Assembly (NCBI RefSeq): GCF_011074885.1
Contig: NC_054690.1
Coordinates: 3,768,501-3,832,500, forward strand
From: Brettanomyces bruxellensis
Taxonomy: Eukaryota > Ascomycota > Pichiomycetes > Pichiales > Pichiaceae
DNA length: 64,000 nt
Direction: 5' to 3'
The position numbers and the translations under genes are program-made. Below the pieces are notes generated by a model. The model was not told the DNA's origin. It saw only the letters and a program-made list of their open reading frames with translations, and searched no databases. The first letter of the stretch is position 1. The number at the start of each line of letters is the position of its first letter. Below, in pieces: positions 22,291 through 34,738 of this stretch.

Positions 22291-22360
22291 TTTGATTATT
22301 AATTAATTAATTATCTTTATATCTGGATTGGCTCTTACTAGTTGTCAAAGCAATGAAGCT
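22291..22360 (-). pseudogene. short relic similar to the MFS transporter pseudogene at 53.9 kb
   Basis: Read on the minus strand, this stretch shares about 65 bp with 53895-53960, including the common TCCAGATATAAAGATAA and an AATTAATTAAT tract. The copy at 53.9 kb leads into readable transporter text. Here the text is interrupted, and the solo LTR starts right beside it. Confidence 0.4.
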
Positions 22361-25116
22361 CTCGAACAATGGAGTTCAAGTAAGTAACGATGATATTGTT
22401 ATATCATCTGATTAATACGAGAACTACATTTATATAAAGTGAAGATATTCCCTTTTGTACATCATTATACATACTCTTTATTACATACTACAATAATTAT
22501 CGAAATACTATATAAATCCGGTAACACTAACTTTAACACTAGTCCCTCATTGTCACTAGTAGTTAACATAATCAATAACTCATCTTGGGATCAACGCATT
22601 CGTTATTTATTCAAGTTGTATCGTTACAGGTGTTCAATGTCAGACTCTTTAATCTTCCAAATTCGTTAAACGTAGAACAAAAAAATTTAAAATTAATTCG
22701 CGCAATTAAACCGGGCAAGATGAATAACAACGGAACAGATTAATGATCATTAATAGATCGCCGAATGACCGGGTAATACATTGTTCAGAGTAAATAAGGT
22801 TATAAATTTGGGATAATTTGTTACACCGATTTTATGGTTATTTGAACAGCTGCTAAATCTCAACGCAGGGTTTCGAACGTTTGCATCACGGATTTTTTTT
22901 GGTTTAAAAGTTAAACTTTTTGTCTACAGATAAGAACTATTTATTAATTCGTTTTTAAATAGAAGGGATTGATACGCTTTTAGCAAATTTTATAGGGATG
23001 TGAAAAACCACACCAAAAAATAGTAATATAAAAATTTGAAATCAATCGGGCTTAAAAGGTGTCACAACATTCCGCAAATAGTTTCTGTCAACTTAGAAAA
23101 ACCTAAAAGTATCGACGCGAAAATCAAATTTCATATTATCCTTTGAAAAAGATAATTATATTGTTAAACTTTTCAATAGTCAAAACTGGACGTAAAACTA
23201 AATTAGAACAGTCAAAACCTGATTGCCGTTTCCCACTTAGTAAATTTATTCCCAAGAATCATTACATATCACATTATTAAATAAGTATTTACCCTTTCCT
23301 GAATGCTCACAAAAATCTCTAGTTTGCTACAAAATTTAATAGATTTTGCTGATACGAGATAAATGTAGCGAAAAAAAAAAACGGTATTATCCCTTGTTTT
23401 GAGCGACACAAAATTACTTTCATTATTCAAATGAAATTAGTATACTAGGCCTTTCTTGTCGTCTTGTTTGCTATTTTACTACCATAAAAACTATCGAAAC
23501 ATATTTATTTTTTGTGATTAATGCGATAAAAATTATCTTATACATACTTTGTGAACAAACAAAAACGAAAAGGTGACATACTGTTTTATGATTTCCGAGA
23601 TCAGCGAGTAAAAATCTTCTTCCACCAAGTTACAAATCAAATGCCACACTCTGTATTTTATGTACGACACATGAATATTCTAAATGAGAGCATGAGGGGA
23701 AAGGTATGTATTCAATTTACCTTTTTTTTTCCATATTTCATGCAGGGTGCTGTCGGGGTTGACGGGATGTTCCTACATATTACAGAACAAAAAAACTCAT
23801 GTTCCTTTCAAATGAAGTAAGAAATGAAGACAATTTTATTGATTGCCATGAACGGCGGACTGCAAGTGAACTATGTAAAGCATCCAGGTGTTCTACCAAT
23901 ACGACTACTGTCTTTATTACTACAGAAATGAAATGTGTACAAGACTGTCAGTAAGCATGAAATATATCGCAATCAAAAAAAAAGAATGAAAAAAAATCTT
24001 TATATATTATTTAGATGCTTTCAATAAAGAAGAAGCACCTACAATGTAAATCAACCTTTAGAGTACATATATTCTCCATTCTGGGACATCTCTTTTTCTA
24101 CTTTCTGTTTTTTGGAATGTGACTATTAAATTTTGAGCTTTGGCATGTTTTCAACCGAAATTTAAAAATCACAAAATTTATGCTAAATTAATCCTATTGT
24201 TTACTTTGAATAACATTGCAGAAAACGTGCAGAATTTAATTGATCGTGACAGCGCCTTAAAAAGTTTTGGAAGATCTTGTGTCGGCTTAGAAAGCTTCAC
24301 TGTACGTCGCAACACTATATTCTTAGTACGAGACAAACAGGAATTAAAAACTTAAATCTATAATTCCTATGAATTGGTTGCCTAATACCTGAGGAAGGGT
24401 GGAGAAAGAGAGAGAGATGCTTATTAAAGAATAAAACATTGCCCCTTACGCCTTATTTTTTTAAACATCAAGCACCTATTATTAATATATTGTTTCGGAA
24501 TGTCATAGTACTGTTATAGCAGCGCCCCTGAGATATTTTTGGAATTTCAATTGTAAAACGAAAATTCACCCTGAAATTATGCACTGAACTGTAATTTTTT
24601 TATGCTTCAAATGCATTTCGTCCCAAAATAGAGGCTTCATATTCCGAATTGGCCACAAAAATACGCACAATAACATCTATCATATTTTTTAAACGAATTG
24701 TTCTATGTGTCTACGTGGGAACATTAATACTGTTTGCTGTAGCTTCAGACTATTTAGCATAAATTTCATTTTTGTATTGAAGTTAATAGAAATGCTTAAT
24801 TAAGAGGCATCAATTTACATTCCATTGAACGCTTATTATACGTCACTATGAGTGACTGTAAGGTTCAGGTGAGATTTGCATTTTGATATTTCCTGACGGA
24901 CACATTCAAACCTGGAGCACATTATACTCTTTGCCTACGGAAAGCATTATGCCTTGTTTGCCCTGATCTATTTCATACTTCTATCTTTAGCTTATTTTTG
25001 TAATCTTGCACTTATATAAGAGAGATATAGCCCCGTAAACTGATATATACTATTTTAGGAGCTTGGCTTATACAAGACCTTTTTCAAAAGAACGTGTACC
25101 ACTTCTAGTTTTCACA
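22361..25116. other. gene-free AT-rich stretch upstream of the adhesin
   Basis: Frames at 23551-23820 and 24140-24355 start at non-ATG codons and show no known motif. A TATATAAG-like box lies near 25012-25020, about 100 bp before the adhesin ATG, and may be its TATA element. Confidence 0.4.
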
Positions 25117-28100
25117 ATGCTTTTTGTAAGTGCTCTTCGGGTCCTTGCATTAGGAACCTTGTGTTCAGCCGAATTTACCCATAGCTTCAGCAAAAAGCAT
25201 GCCTTGAGAAAAAGACAGGACTTGCTTGATTCCGTGAATAGCATTCTTTATGACGCAGCAGATACCGCAGCCAGCTGTGTCCTAGCACCGCTTAACACCG
25301 TGATTACAGTTGCCGTGGATGATGGTGATAGCTGCGATTCCCTAGTTACTGATCTAAGTAATGTTGTGTCCGACTCTGGTGTGGAGGATGACGTTTTAGA
25401 GCCTTTGAGTTCTTTATTTAACTGCATATCTGGGGGCTCGGACAGCGAAATTTTGGGACATTTGAACAATGTTATTTCAGGAGTTAATTCTTGTGCTAAA
25501 AAAGGTGATGAATATTTAGACAATGTTAATACACTGTGCTCAAATCTTGTTCAAAGTTGTTCGAGTTCTCAGGAGAAGTGCGGCAAGGCCAGCAATGTTG
25601 CAACTGTGACAGGTGTGTGCGGCGAGTCATTGAGCTCATCTTCTGCTATTGCGTTTGATTCAGATAATCTTTTAGGTGATGTTTCTCAGCTTTTGGATAA
25701 TACTCTTTCTGATTTGACAGGTAGCAGCTTTTCGAATGTTTTTGGAAATCTCTATGACTTGGTTGAATCAATTATTGATAATCTAGTTTCTTGCAATGAT
25801 GTCTTTAAATCTTTGAGCTCTGATATTAGTGATACCATTTCACAGGTCGAATCATCATCCGACTCTGCTGTTTCTGAAATTTGTCCTCTTCTTCAGAGTC
25901 TTATAAATGATCTTCAAAGTTCTGATTCATCTACAAACATCTTGTGCGATATAAATACTTTGGCAGGAAAAATAATTTATTCTACCACTAGTTCTGCTAG
26001 CGACTCTGTGGAAGATGTTGGCAGTCTTGTTCAAAAGATACTTGATATTATTTCTGGAAAGTCATCAAGTTGTTCAGCAGAGTCATCCAGCACAGCACTT
26101 GGCTGCTCGAGCACAAATGTAATTTCCTCAAGATCGAAGACTATTCCTAGTATCTCAACCATATCTACGGCTTCTACTCAGGAATTTTCCAGCATTCCAG
26201 AAGGGGGAAAGGATGTTTCTACCACAATATTCAAGTCAACAAGTTGCCAAGGAACAATCTGTGCTGAAACATCTGTGACGACCGGTATTAAGACAGTTAC
26301 AATTACAAGTGAGGGTGTTGTGACAAGGTTTACCACATACTGTCCTTTAACTGCATCGTCATCTTCATCATACTCGCAGTTGACTGAGTCTTCATCGTCA
26401 GCAAGTACCATTGACACTGAGGAAACAACCGTTGTTGTTCCAGAAATTTCTACTACTGTGGTTACCATAACCTCATGCAAAAATAATGCTTGCTCTACCA
26501 TTCCGATTACTACTGGATTTAAGCCAATTACCACGACGAAAAGTGGATCTACCTTAGTTTCAACTACTCTTTGCCCACTAACTTCCCATTCAACAAAATC
26601 CAAGCATACAAGATCTTCAATTTCAACTAGTACCCTACCAACCGTTACGTCAACCTCTAAAAAAGCTACATCATTCACATCAAAAACACCATCATTTCCT
26701 AAAACCCCATGCACTGACACAAAATTGAGTTCTTCATCAGTTCCTACTTTAACCTCATCCACTCCAGAGACAACTTTGACCTCGGAGACTTCTTCAGTCT
26801 CTGAGACCACTTTGACTTCCGAAACTTCATCAACATCGCCTGCTCCAGAGATTTCAACTTCAGAGACTTCTTTAGCTTCAGAGACCACTTTGACTTCCGA
26901 AACTTCATCAACATCGCCTGCTCCAGAGATTTCAACTTCAGAGACTACTTCAGCTTCTGAGACCACTTTGACTTCGGAAACTTCATCAACATCGCCTGCT
27001 CCAGAGACTTCGACTTCAGAGACTTCCTCGACTTCAAAGACTACTTTGACTTCTTCAAAAACTTCCTCGACTTCAGAGACTACTTCACCTTCTGAGAGTA
27101 ATTTGACTTCCGAAACTTCATCAACATCATCTGCTCCAGAGATTTCAACTTCAGAGACTTCTTCAGCTTCTGAGACTACTTCAGCTTCTGAGACCACTTT
27201 GACTTCGGAAATTTCATCAACGTCATCTGCTTCAGAGACTTCGACTTCAGAGACTTCGACTTCAGAGACTTCCTCGACTTCAAAGACTACTTTGACTTCT
27301 TCAAAAACTTCCTCGACTTCAGAGACTACTTCAGCTTCTGAAGTACTTTGATTTCCGAAACTACTTCAGCCTCATCTGCTCCAGAGTTTTCGACTTCAGA
27401 GACTTCTTCAGCTTCTGAGACCACTTTGACTTCCGAAACTTCATCAACGCCTTCTGCTACAAAGACGTCTTCAACTTCAGAGACCACTTTGCCTTCCACA
27501 GAAAGCTCACCATCTAAATCGTCTTTGCCTTCTTCTGGAACATCTTCAAAATTAGCTACTGCTTATACAGAAAGCTCATCTTTGAAACTAAGTGTTACAT
27601 CATCATATACCGGGATCACTTCGACATCCTCGTCACCGAAGAACACTGAATTAAGCAGCAGTTCATATGAGGGAGGATTGACATACTCTACGGCAGTGTC
27701 GAACAGTGATGTTACAGGAGCTTCTCATTCTTCAGCATCAGAGACTACTCTTAGCGGAATTTCTTCTCGGAGCTCCGTCGCGGAAACGAGCATAAAACCA
27801 TCATCATCCGAGCAAGCTACAGGGGAGGCAACCCCTGTTTCAACTCCGGCGGAAACCGTTACCACCGTGTTGACAATTACATCTTGCTCGGATCACGTCT
27901 GTACAAAGGTTCCTATCACTACGGGTATGCAGTCTCTCACGACGAGTATAAATGGTGTGACTACAGTTTACACTACATATTGCCCATTGACTGCCACATC
28001 TTCTGAATCCATTCCAACATTGTCTTCTTCGTTGGCTGCTGTCAGTACAGGAACTTACTCAAGCGGAGAAGTGATGGAAACTTCTTCGAGCGAGATTCCA

Positions 28101-28391
28101 CATTCTAGCGAAACGTCCACTTCGAATAGTTCTACTAGTACAACCATAACAACATCAATAATCATATCCGCATACACTAGTGCTTCATCAAATACCATTT
28201 CGTTCTCAAATGAAACAAGCTCGACCGGCAGCTCGAGATTAGCTTATGAAACTGAAGGTACCAGCTCGTCTAGCTCCACTTTACAATACACTTCTGCAAT
28301 TGTGAGTGCATCCGTGTTTGAAGGCTCTGCTAATCACCTTGCAATGGGTAGAGGCATAATCATTTCTCTGCTTGCAGTTGCGTTCTTGTGA
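25117..28391 (+). pseudogene. Ser/Thr-rich GPI-type cell-wall adhesin, frameshifted in the repeat region
   Basis: The first ATG is 25117 and gives a signal peptide (MLFVSALRVLALGTLCSA). A Cys-containing N-terminal domain follows to about residue 330. Two flocculin-type modules (TSC..., PITTG..., CPLT) lie at about 26212-26350 and 26446-26582, and a third lies at about 27850-27992. Between them is a long Ser/Thr/Glu repeat array (TLTSETSSTS and similar). The first frame stops at 27349-27351. The frame that continues (27348-28391) carries more repeats, the third module and a hydrophobic tail (GRGIIISLLAVAFL) typical of a GPI signal. One repeat unit has a net loss of one base near 27338-27350, so the intact product would be about 1090 residues. 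The product probably mediated adhesion or flocculation at the cell surface. Assembly error in repeats is possible. Confidence 0.82.
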
Positions 28392-30196
28392 GACCTTTTT
28401 TAATTTTACTCCCATAATAATGCGATGTCTATTCGAATTCGAATGACATCTCCTATAAATATGCTAGTTTGACATATTTCATCTTTCATTCGTTTCTAAA
28501 TAATTATTAAATCATTATTTATTGGTTTTTGCATAACTGTCTATTTGTAGTTTTAGTTCTGAAGCTAGGGTGTATCTTTGAAAATAGTTCGATGTGGACC
28601 AATGCTCATTTGTGTGCCGTTTGATTTTTTAGTTTCCTCCTTTTCTTACGTGCTGAAATCTAGTTATTAGTAATATACTCCCTTATTTAATTTGGACAGG
28701 GTGTATTGCGAGTCAGTTCAGTGACTTCAGCACTGGGAAGGAAAAGGCACACTTGGTTTCTAATTTTTTTGATGCACTAGCAATAATGTTCAACATTCAG
28801 AATTGGCGATAAATTACCTCTTTACTGTGATTATCAGAATAGAGATTGAAAAGTTTATTGAAGACTTCGCATATATATTAGCAGATTGAAATGATATATT
28901 TAAGACAAATTGATTGATGCTAGGGAGGAGAATTTTCCGATTAAAATAAGCAGCATGCAATTACGTAATCAAAGGACAATTGTGTGTACTTTTGGTGTAT
29001 TGAGAGCCAACTTTATCTGACTAATAGTGGCTTAACTTCACCTTGAATATGTTTCAACTAGCTACTTATTCTTTTGAGTTAGTTTCTTTATTTCTGCTTT
29101 TGCTGTATTATTTGTTGGCACTTGTTTTATTAACACTATTCTTATTTCTTTTTTGTTCATTTGTTAGCTTTTCATTTTAAGATTTTTATATAAACTGCTA
29201 ACTTAATAAATGCGCACTTTCAGGTATTTTAGAGCTATTGTTAAATTTTTCTGCACGACCATTACCCAATAAATAGTCTATAACTAATGGAAACTTCTAA
29301 AATTTCAACCACTTTACTGTCGGAACCTAAAAGTTAGGGACCGTTTGTACGAGCAAATAGAATAAGATTAATCACTATGTATCAGCAAGATGAAATTCCT
29401 CAGATACTAGAATTGTCTCAAATTCCAGTTTATCGATAAGCCTTTGATAGATAACCTCTGTTATTATCGTTATGTTCTCTTATCTGCTTGTCTCCTCAGT
29501 AGTGCAGTAACATTCTCTCTGAAAGATTCACTAACTATATATTTCTCATACAAATTATATTCCGAATCTTTCTATAATATTTTCGCCACCGAATAATTCG
29601 TCATAGGAATTTCTCCCCACACCGTAGGCTATATAATTACAATATCTCTCTCTGTGGGATGCCTCTGCGCATTCACTATGATACTCAATATTATCAGAGA
29701 TAAGAATATTACTTTACTAAATATCTTGTTGTACATCCGATAACAACTTAAACGTATACAAGATTAAGTATCACGTGTGTTATTATCAGCTGAACGCACA
29801 CAGATCCCAACATTTACCTATATTTCGTTCGGACAATTTTTCTATTCCTTCTGACTCTTACCGGAATACGGAGTTCAAGGTCTTGATTCACATCCATTTT
29901 CTAATAACGATCATTTGATTACGTAATAATAGGTATTGGCACATTCTTACAACATTATTATACATACTGAGGAGGAAAAAAAGATTATTCAACAAGGTAA
30001 ATCATTGTAAATCCCAGATGTACAACAGAGCAGTAGGTAAAAATCACTGCTCTACTTTAGTGGTTAAACTTACCACGTGATTCAATTTAATGCAGACTTA
30101 CTTACTTGTAATACGACGGGAATTCAACAAATTCCTCTTAATATTCTATCTACGAACAATAATGCTTGAACCCAGCCATAAATTTATTCATTATAA

Positions 30197-30234
<38 letters not shown>

Positions 30235-30357
30235 CATATTTTATTTCTTGATTCTTGACATCGTCATGGGTTCAAAAATATTTCAACAGGAGAACCGTTC
30301 ACATAAAGATAATTTCAGATATCTTTATGTTAAACAACTCAACAAGCTTAGGTAAAA
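28392..30357. other. non-coding stretch with hairpin and poly-T
   Basis: A perfect 8-bp inverted repeat (AGAGCAGT at 30027-30034, ACTGCTCT at 30046-30053) could form a hairpin. A run of 33 T bases lies at 30199-30231, downstream of the PAU-like gene on its strand. No gene was seen. Confidence 0.45.
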
Positions 30358-30705
30358 TTACCGTCTTGCGGCAGCCTCGGCCGACTTGATTTCTGAGTAA
30401 AGACGAGTAGAATACCATGGAAGTGCCGTTTCCAAGGAGGAGATTTGGCTGTACTCGGAAGCTGCCAAAGTCTTGAAAAGAGTTGTAAATGAATCATCAG
30501 TGTAAGTCATCATCTTAGTGTAAAGATTGATCAAATTGCTTGGGAATTCCACACTAGGGTGAGTCAAAAGATATGAAATGTACTGCATAGTGTTTGAGTC
30601 AATGTCCTCAAACAAAACACTAATATCAGCGACCTGCTTTGGTGTCAAATCTGCAGCTGCCATGGTAGCGAAAACGGCAGAGGTCAAAATAGTTGAAGCC
30701 TTCAT
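30358..30705 (-). CDS. small SRP1/TIP1 (PAU/seripauperin-like) cell-wall protein
   Basis: I chose the ATG at 30705, which gives 115 residues beginning with a clean signal peptide (MKASTILTSAVFATMAAA). The frame is open 43 codons further upstream, but that extension is Lys-rich and would bury the signal. The mature part shows the family pattern: LTPKQVADISVLFEDIDSN, a TYTDDSFTTLF segment and the hallmark PWYSTRL near the end. The length equals that of the short PAU proteins and lacks the Ser-rich repeats and GPI tail of TIR/DAN members. Family members are wall proteins often induced by low oxygen or cold in Saccharomyces. Regulation here is unknown. A TATATA box lies near 30839-30846. Confidence 0.85.
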   Translation of the reverse strand: MKASTILTSAVFATMAAADLTPKQVADISVLFEDIDSNTMQYISYLLTHPSVEFPSNLINLYTKMMTYTDDSFTTLFKTLAASEYSQISSLETALPWYSTRLYSEIKSAEAAARR

Positions 30706-32511
30706 TTTAGTATGTTTTATTTGTTTTTTGTGATTGGTAAGATTATTGAATAATACTCTTGTTGGATGGATAAAAACGAAAGCAAATAGTGTGCACAACT
30801 GTATTAAAATTACTCGTTTTTTGTGATAAACCATGACCTTTATATATCGTTAATTTGTTTCTCTTTAGTTATTGAGCATACCCATTAATTTAACGCTTGA
30901 TTCTCGTTTTTTAAAAGCTTTACGAACTGTGATTTTAGCCGATTAATTCATACGACCTCGGATTTTTAATTGATCAACTTATTCTGGATTGAAAGTGTGG
31001 AAACTGATACGGATGTCTCGGTTTCCTGGATACAATTCTTGTTGAACATCCGGTATAAGTTTGAGTACACTCGTACAAGTTGTATTCCCTTTAACACTCA
31101 CCCAGCTGGGAATTTTGATAGGTCTACTCTGTTTTAATTAGAACGGGGCTCATGGTATATTCTGTTCTTTTTGGGACATATACCTTTCTTCCTGTTTATT
31201 TTTCATTCACACATTCTTTGCTCCATTCCAAAATAAGATAAATTAATGTAGCACTACAAATATTTCAACGCATCTTGAAATATTACTTCTCGTATTCCCT
31301 CCTTGTTTAGATGTGATGCACACACAATTTAAATATATTCTGTGCAATAAAATGCAAAATGGCTTCTTATTCTCATTGTAAAATTTATAAATTTGCATCC
31401 AAATTTAGGAACGGACTGAGGTACAATCCATTTAGTTCTGAATTACCATTTTACACAACCTTTACCGATAGAACTGTGCATAATGCTTTCTTCTCTAAGC
31501 TCGTACATTAATCCAAATAGGAACAAAAACATTCTATTGTAACAAGTTTCACGGTTGGTTTACCTTCAAAACCAGATTGAAAGGGCGGTCGTGAAAATAA
31601 AAATTAGGGTCCACAATTATACATCATATAATCGTATAAATCGTAATTATGAAGTTTGAGCAATTGTACAGTATATGTGTCCACTCGTCAGTAAATTATT
31701 TAGTGTGCTTCTCCACAAACATGTAATTATAAACTTTGTCATTATTATACGAAGGCTAAGATACACAAACGTAGAATTTTCTGGATTCAAAATGATGGCT
31801 TTCTACGTTATATAAACAAAAATATATATCAGCAAGTATATGTCAAAGTGTTTTCACAAAGTATTTTGATTCAGAGAAAGCTCCTCGTGAAAAGCTGAAC
31901 TTCAAGGATGATATTTAGCGTAACTTAGGAAGAAATTCATTCATTGTTAAATTGTAAACGGGAAGAAGTGGGCCTCGGTTGATACCTAAACGGTAGAATA
32001 CAAATTTCCATAGACCGTCTATATCATAAAGTATATAGGTAGAATAAACAAAAAAAAAAAATAGAATATCATGGAATGTTCGTTTAATGTGTGAAATCGT
32101 TTCTCTCGTACCTTTTCGAGAAACCCTTGATTTTTTGCAGATTTTCCTTAAAATTAAACCAAGCAGTTAGACAGAATTTGAACCCAATTACTCTATGAAA
32201 CAACATTTATCATGATGTAATTAAATATTCAAAATATTATTGTGTATACTTTGTTCTTCGAATTCAAATTTGTTTCTAGCAGTAGTAATAAACGCTTTAT
32301 GAGCCGCAAACTTGCATCGGTAGAGTCTCAATTAAAATGAGAACCTTTCTATGTTGAAATATACCGTCTATAAAATAAAAAATTCCAACATTGCAGTAAA
32401 TAATTATACAGATTTTAGTTAAATGTACTCTAAATATTATAAAACTGAAATCGAATGATGTAAAGTATCGAACTGTCCTAACCTCAACTATACTATATTT
32501 TGATATTAAAA
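30706..32511. other. non-coding AT-rich stretch
   Basis: No supported gene. A short readable piece near 31870-31920 (FDSEKAPREKLNFKDDI) might be a relic but matches no family I can name. Confidence 0.35.
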
Positions 32512-32650
32512 GAGAGATCTGTCGATAGTCGCGTCCGAAAAATTACCCCACTTTGCTCTTTTCGCAGGAGAATCTCACCCAACAGGATTTAAAAAAAGAT
32601 ATTAACGGGTATTTAAGTATTTGCATTTCTTTCTTTATGCTTAGTTCTCT
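32512..32650 (-). repeat. diverged LTR relic, minus strand
   Basis: The reverse complement aligns with the 3' half of the solo LTR at 22022-22285, with shared anchors ACTTAAATACCC, GGGTGAGATTCTC and ACGCGACTATCGAC. Both ends are eroded and no target duplication can be recognised. Confidence 0.65.
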
Positions 32651-32684
32651 ATGCTTCCCACTTTAAATTTCTATTTCTGCCGGT

Positions 32685-32970
32685 CGTTTTAATTTCTGGG
32701 AGTAAACTTGAAATAAGACGAGATGCGGCGGCGGGAATCCATGAATGTGGATATAGCAATGCTTCGATGATGTATTTCCATACTTCAACAGCTCTCAAAG
32801 AGAAGGCCATGTTAGCAATTGATGTCTCAAGAACTGCCTCAAATGTTAAAATAACCGCATATATTATCTTCCAATCGACATTATCATTCGGTAATGCTGA
32901 ACATCGATTCTTTTAACAGATTCCAAAATTTCAAGTACGCGTTCTATAGCCAATTTGTTATGCTCTTGTT
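32685..32970 (-). pseudogene. gene fragment resembling the C-terminal repeats of Utp20
   Basis: The minus strand reads ERVLEILESVKRIDVQHY in one frame (about 32960-32885) and then VDWKIIYAVILTFEAV ... EVWKYIIEALLYPHSW ... AASRLISSLL in another (about 32882-32690). The pattern LLYPHxWxxxAxSRL recalls the C-terminal HEAT-like repeats of the small-subunit processome protein Utp20. That recall is from memory and not certain. Both flanks lack any continuation, and a diverged LTR begins right after it. It is too short and broken to be functional, so it would be a partial copy of a housekeeping gene. Confidence 0.4.
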
Positions 32971-34738
32971 TATTTTTTTAACAACACTAGGTATACTAGT
33001 TAACTAGAACCTCATAAAATGTTCGAACACAACACTTAAAATCAAAACAAAAAATACTATCGATACAAATTTTTCAACATTACAACCGACCATTAATTAA
33101 GTAAAAAGGGCTAAATTATGATCCCGAATGCACATAAATTATTATATATTAAGCCTTTAATTAGTAATCTCACAGAACAATGTCATCAATCCACAAATAA
33201 TAATAAATGAAACATGAACATTCGATGTGAATAAATATGGGTTAACATTCACGGTTTATCAGAAAATGAAAGAAGCACTATCATTCTGTGGAAAAGTATC
33301 GAATACAATGTTCTGGGTTCTGACTTTATTTGCACTATGACCACATGAGGGGCTTTCAGACATTTTTTAATTAATTCAACCCAGTTAACGATTGGTACTT
33401 ATTTCCATTTTTGTTTTAAGGCTTCCGATATATATTGAATCACTTGGTGTGCTCTGCTTAGAATACTTGAATTGTAGTTATGAAACGTGATTTCAGATTA
33501 AGCAAAGGGTTTCCGGAAAGAGTGCTCGTTTTTTTAAAGCGTATCCTAGTAAAAAATAGTATACAAGATCAGTGGTAATATTAAATCAGAAGGTAAAGGC
33601 AAGCTTTCAATTGGCAACGTTAGAGAATTGAGGGAATACATAAATTAGAATTTAGATTGCTCTTAAGAGAGAGATTTGATGAATTTGAAAGCAAATCATG
33701 TAACCTTTTGAGTATTTGGATATCCAAGGAATAAGTTTATGAAAATAGACGATATAAAAAGGTACAAGAGAAAATAGCACTAATGTACGAAAAGAATAAT
33801 TGTTTGTGCTTCCTACATTTAAGTATATTAAGTAAGGATTTCTTGAATACAAAACGGTGTTATTTTCAGGCGTATCTGTCGACAGTTGTACTACAATGTG
33901 GTACTTTATAACATATTTCATTGAAAGCGAATGAAGCAGATTATTAAGGATACATGCTTTATAATTTGTGATAATCTCTAACCCTATTGTTTGGACGCCC
34001 ATTAAGATTGCTATAAATTTGCCATTACACCAGAAAGTTCGGATGCGGAAGATTCAATAGTGAATTCTTTTTGTTCGTCATTTTATAACTTCTTCATCAT
34101 ATACCACCAATGGGCTGCTGATTTTTCTTCTATAAATTTTTACAAATAAAGTGCTTGATTAATAGATTAAAGGCCTTGAAGGTGAAATATAATTATTCCT
34201 GAACCTAGGAAACATTATGGTGCCCATATTTTTATTTTCTCACGTAGGCTCAATTCCTGACTGTTCGAAGTAGACATACATACAGCACAAAAAAAATGGA
34301 GAGAAGATTTGATTCATTTTTGAAAAGATGCCTCTAATTACTAACTTATTTTGTGTTAAATTTTTTTTTTCCCTCAGGAATATACTGACGGACAATTTGT
34401 TGATAACCGTTTAATATACTTAATATATTATCAAAAAAAGAAATTCTTATTGTTCAAATTTAGACGATTTTTCTTATCATTCGAATAAATAATAAATTAT
34501 CCAATCAGGTATGAGAACATATATGCATATTTGCGCGCTTTGACCGAAAATTGTCGGAACAATTTTCACAGTTATCGCTATATATTTCTCACATGTAAAT
34601 GATGATAAAAGTCAGGAGAGAAAAAGAAAAGTTATGCACGGCCGACATTTATTACCTTCAAACTTTCTGAATACTTCTTCAACCAAAGATGATTTGTCGT
34701 TAGAATCAGAAAGGTAAGCAATAACAACTTTTTTCAAG
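32971..34738. other. non-coding stretch upstream of the tandem regulators
   Basis: An ATG frame at 33652-34002 on the minus strand (116 residues) resembles nothing known and is not called. A CCG-N8-CGG pair near 34551-34564 lies about 175 bp upstream of the first regulator. Confidence 0.4.

Noticed and set aside
22861..22900. TTCGAA near 22873 as a T-loop of a minus-strand tRNA
   Set aside because: The flanking bases do not pair as a T stem and no A-box precedes it.
26178..27197. 339-codon minus-strand frame rich in Val, Ser and Glu
   Set aside because: It is the antisense shadow of the Ser/Thr/Glu repeats in the adhesin; low-complexity repeats stay open on both strands.
30027..30053. 8-bp hairpin as a functional RNA or terminator
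   Set aside because: It lies 300 bp from the nearest gene end, with no U tract or conserved context; probably chance.
30358..30834. A 158-residue PAU-like protein starting at 30834
   Set aside because: The extra 43 residues are Lys-rich and not seen in the family; the ATG at 30705 starts directly with a signal peptide.
33652..34002. 116-residue minus-strand frame
   Set aside because: It has an ATG, but its Ile/Tyr/Leu composition looks like translated AT-rich DNA and nothing matches a known family.
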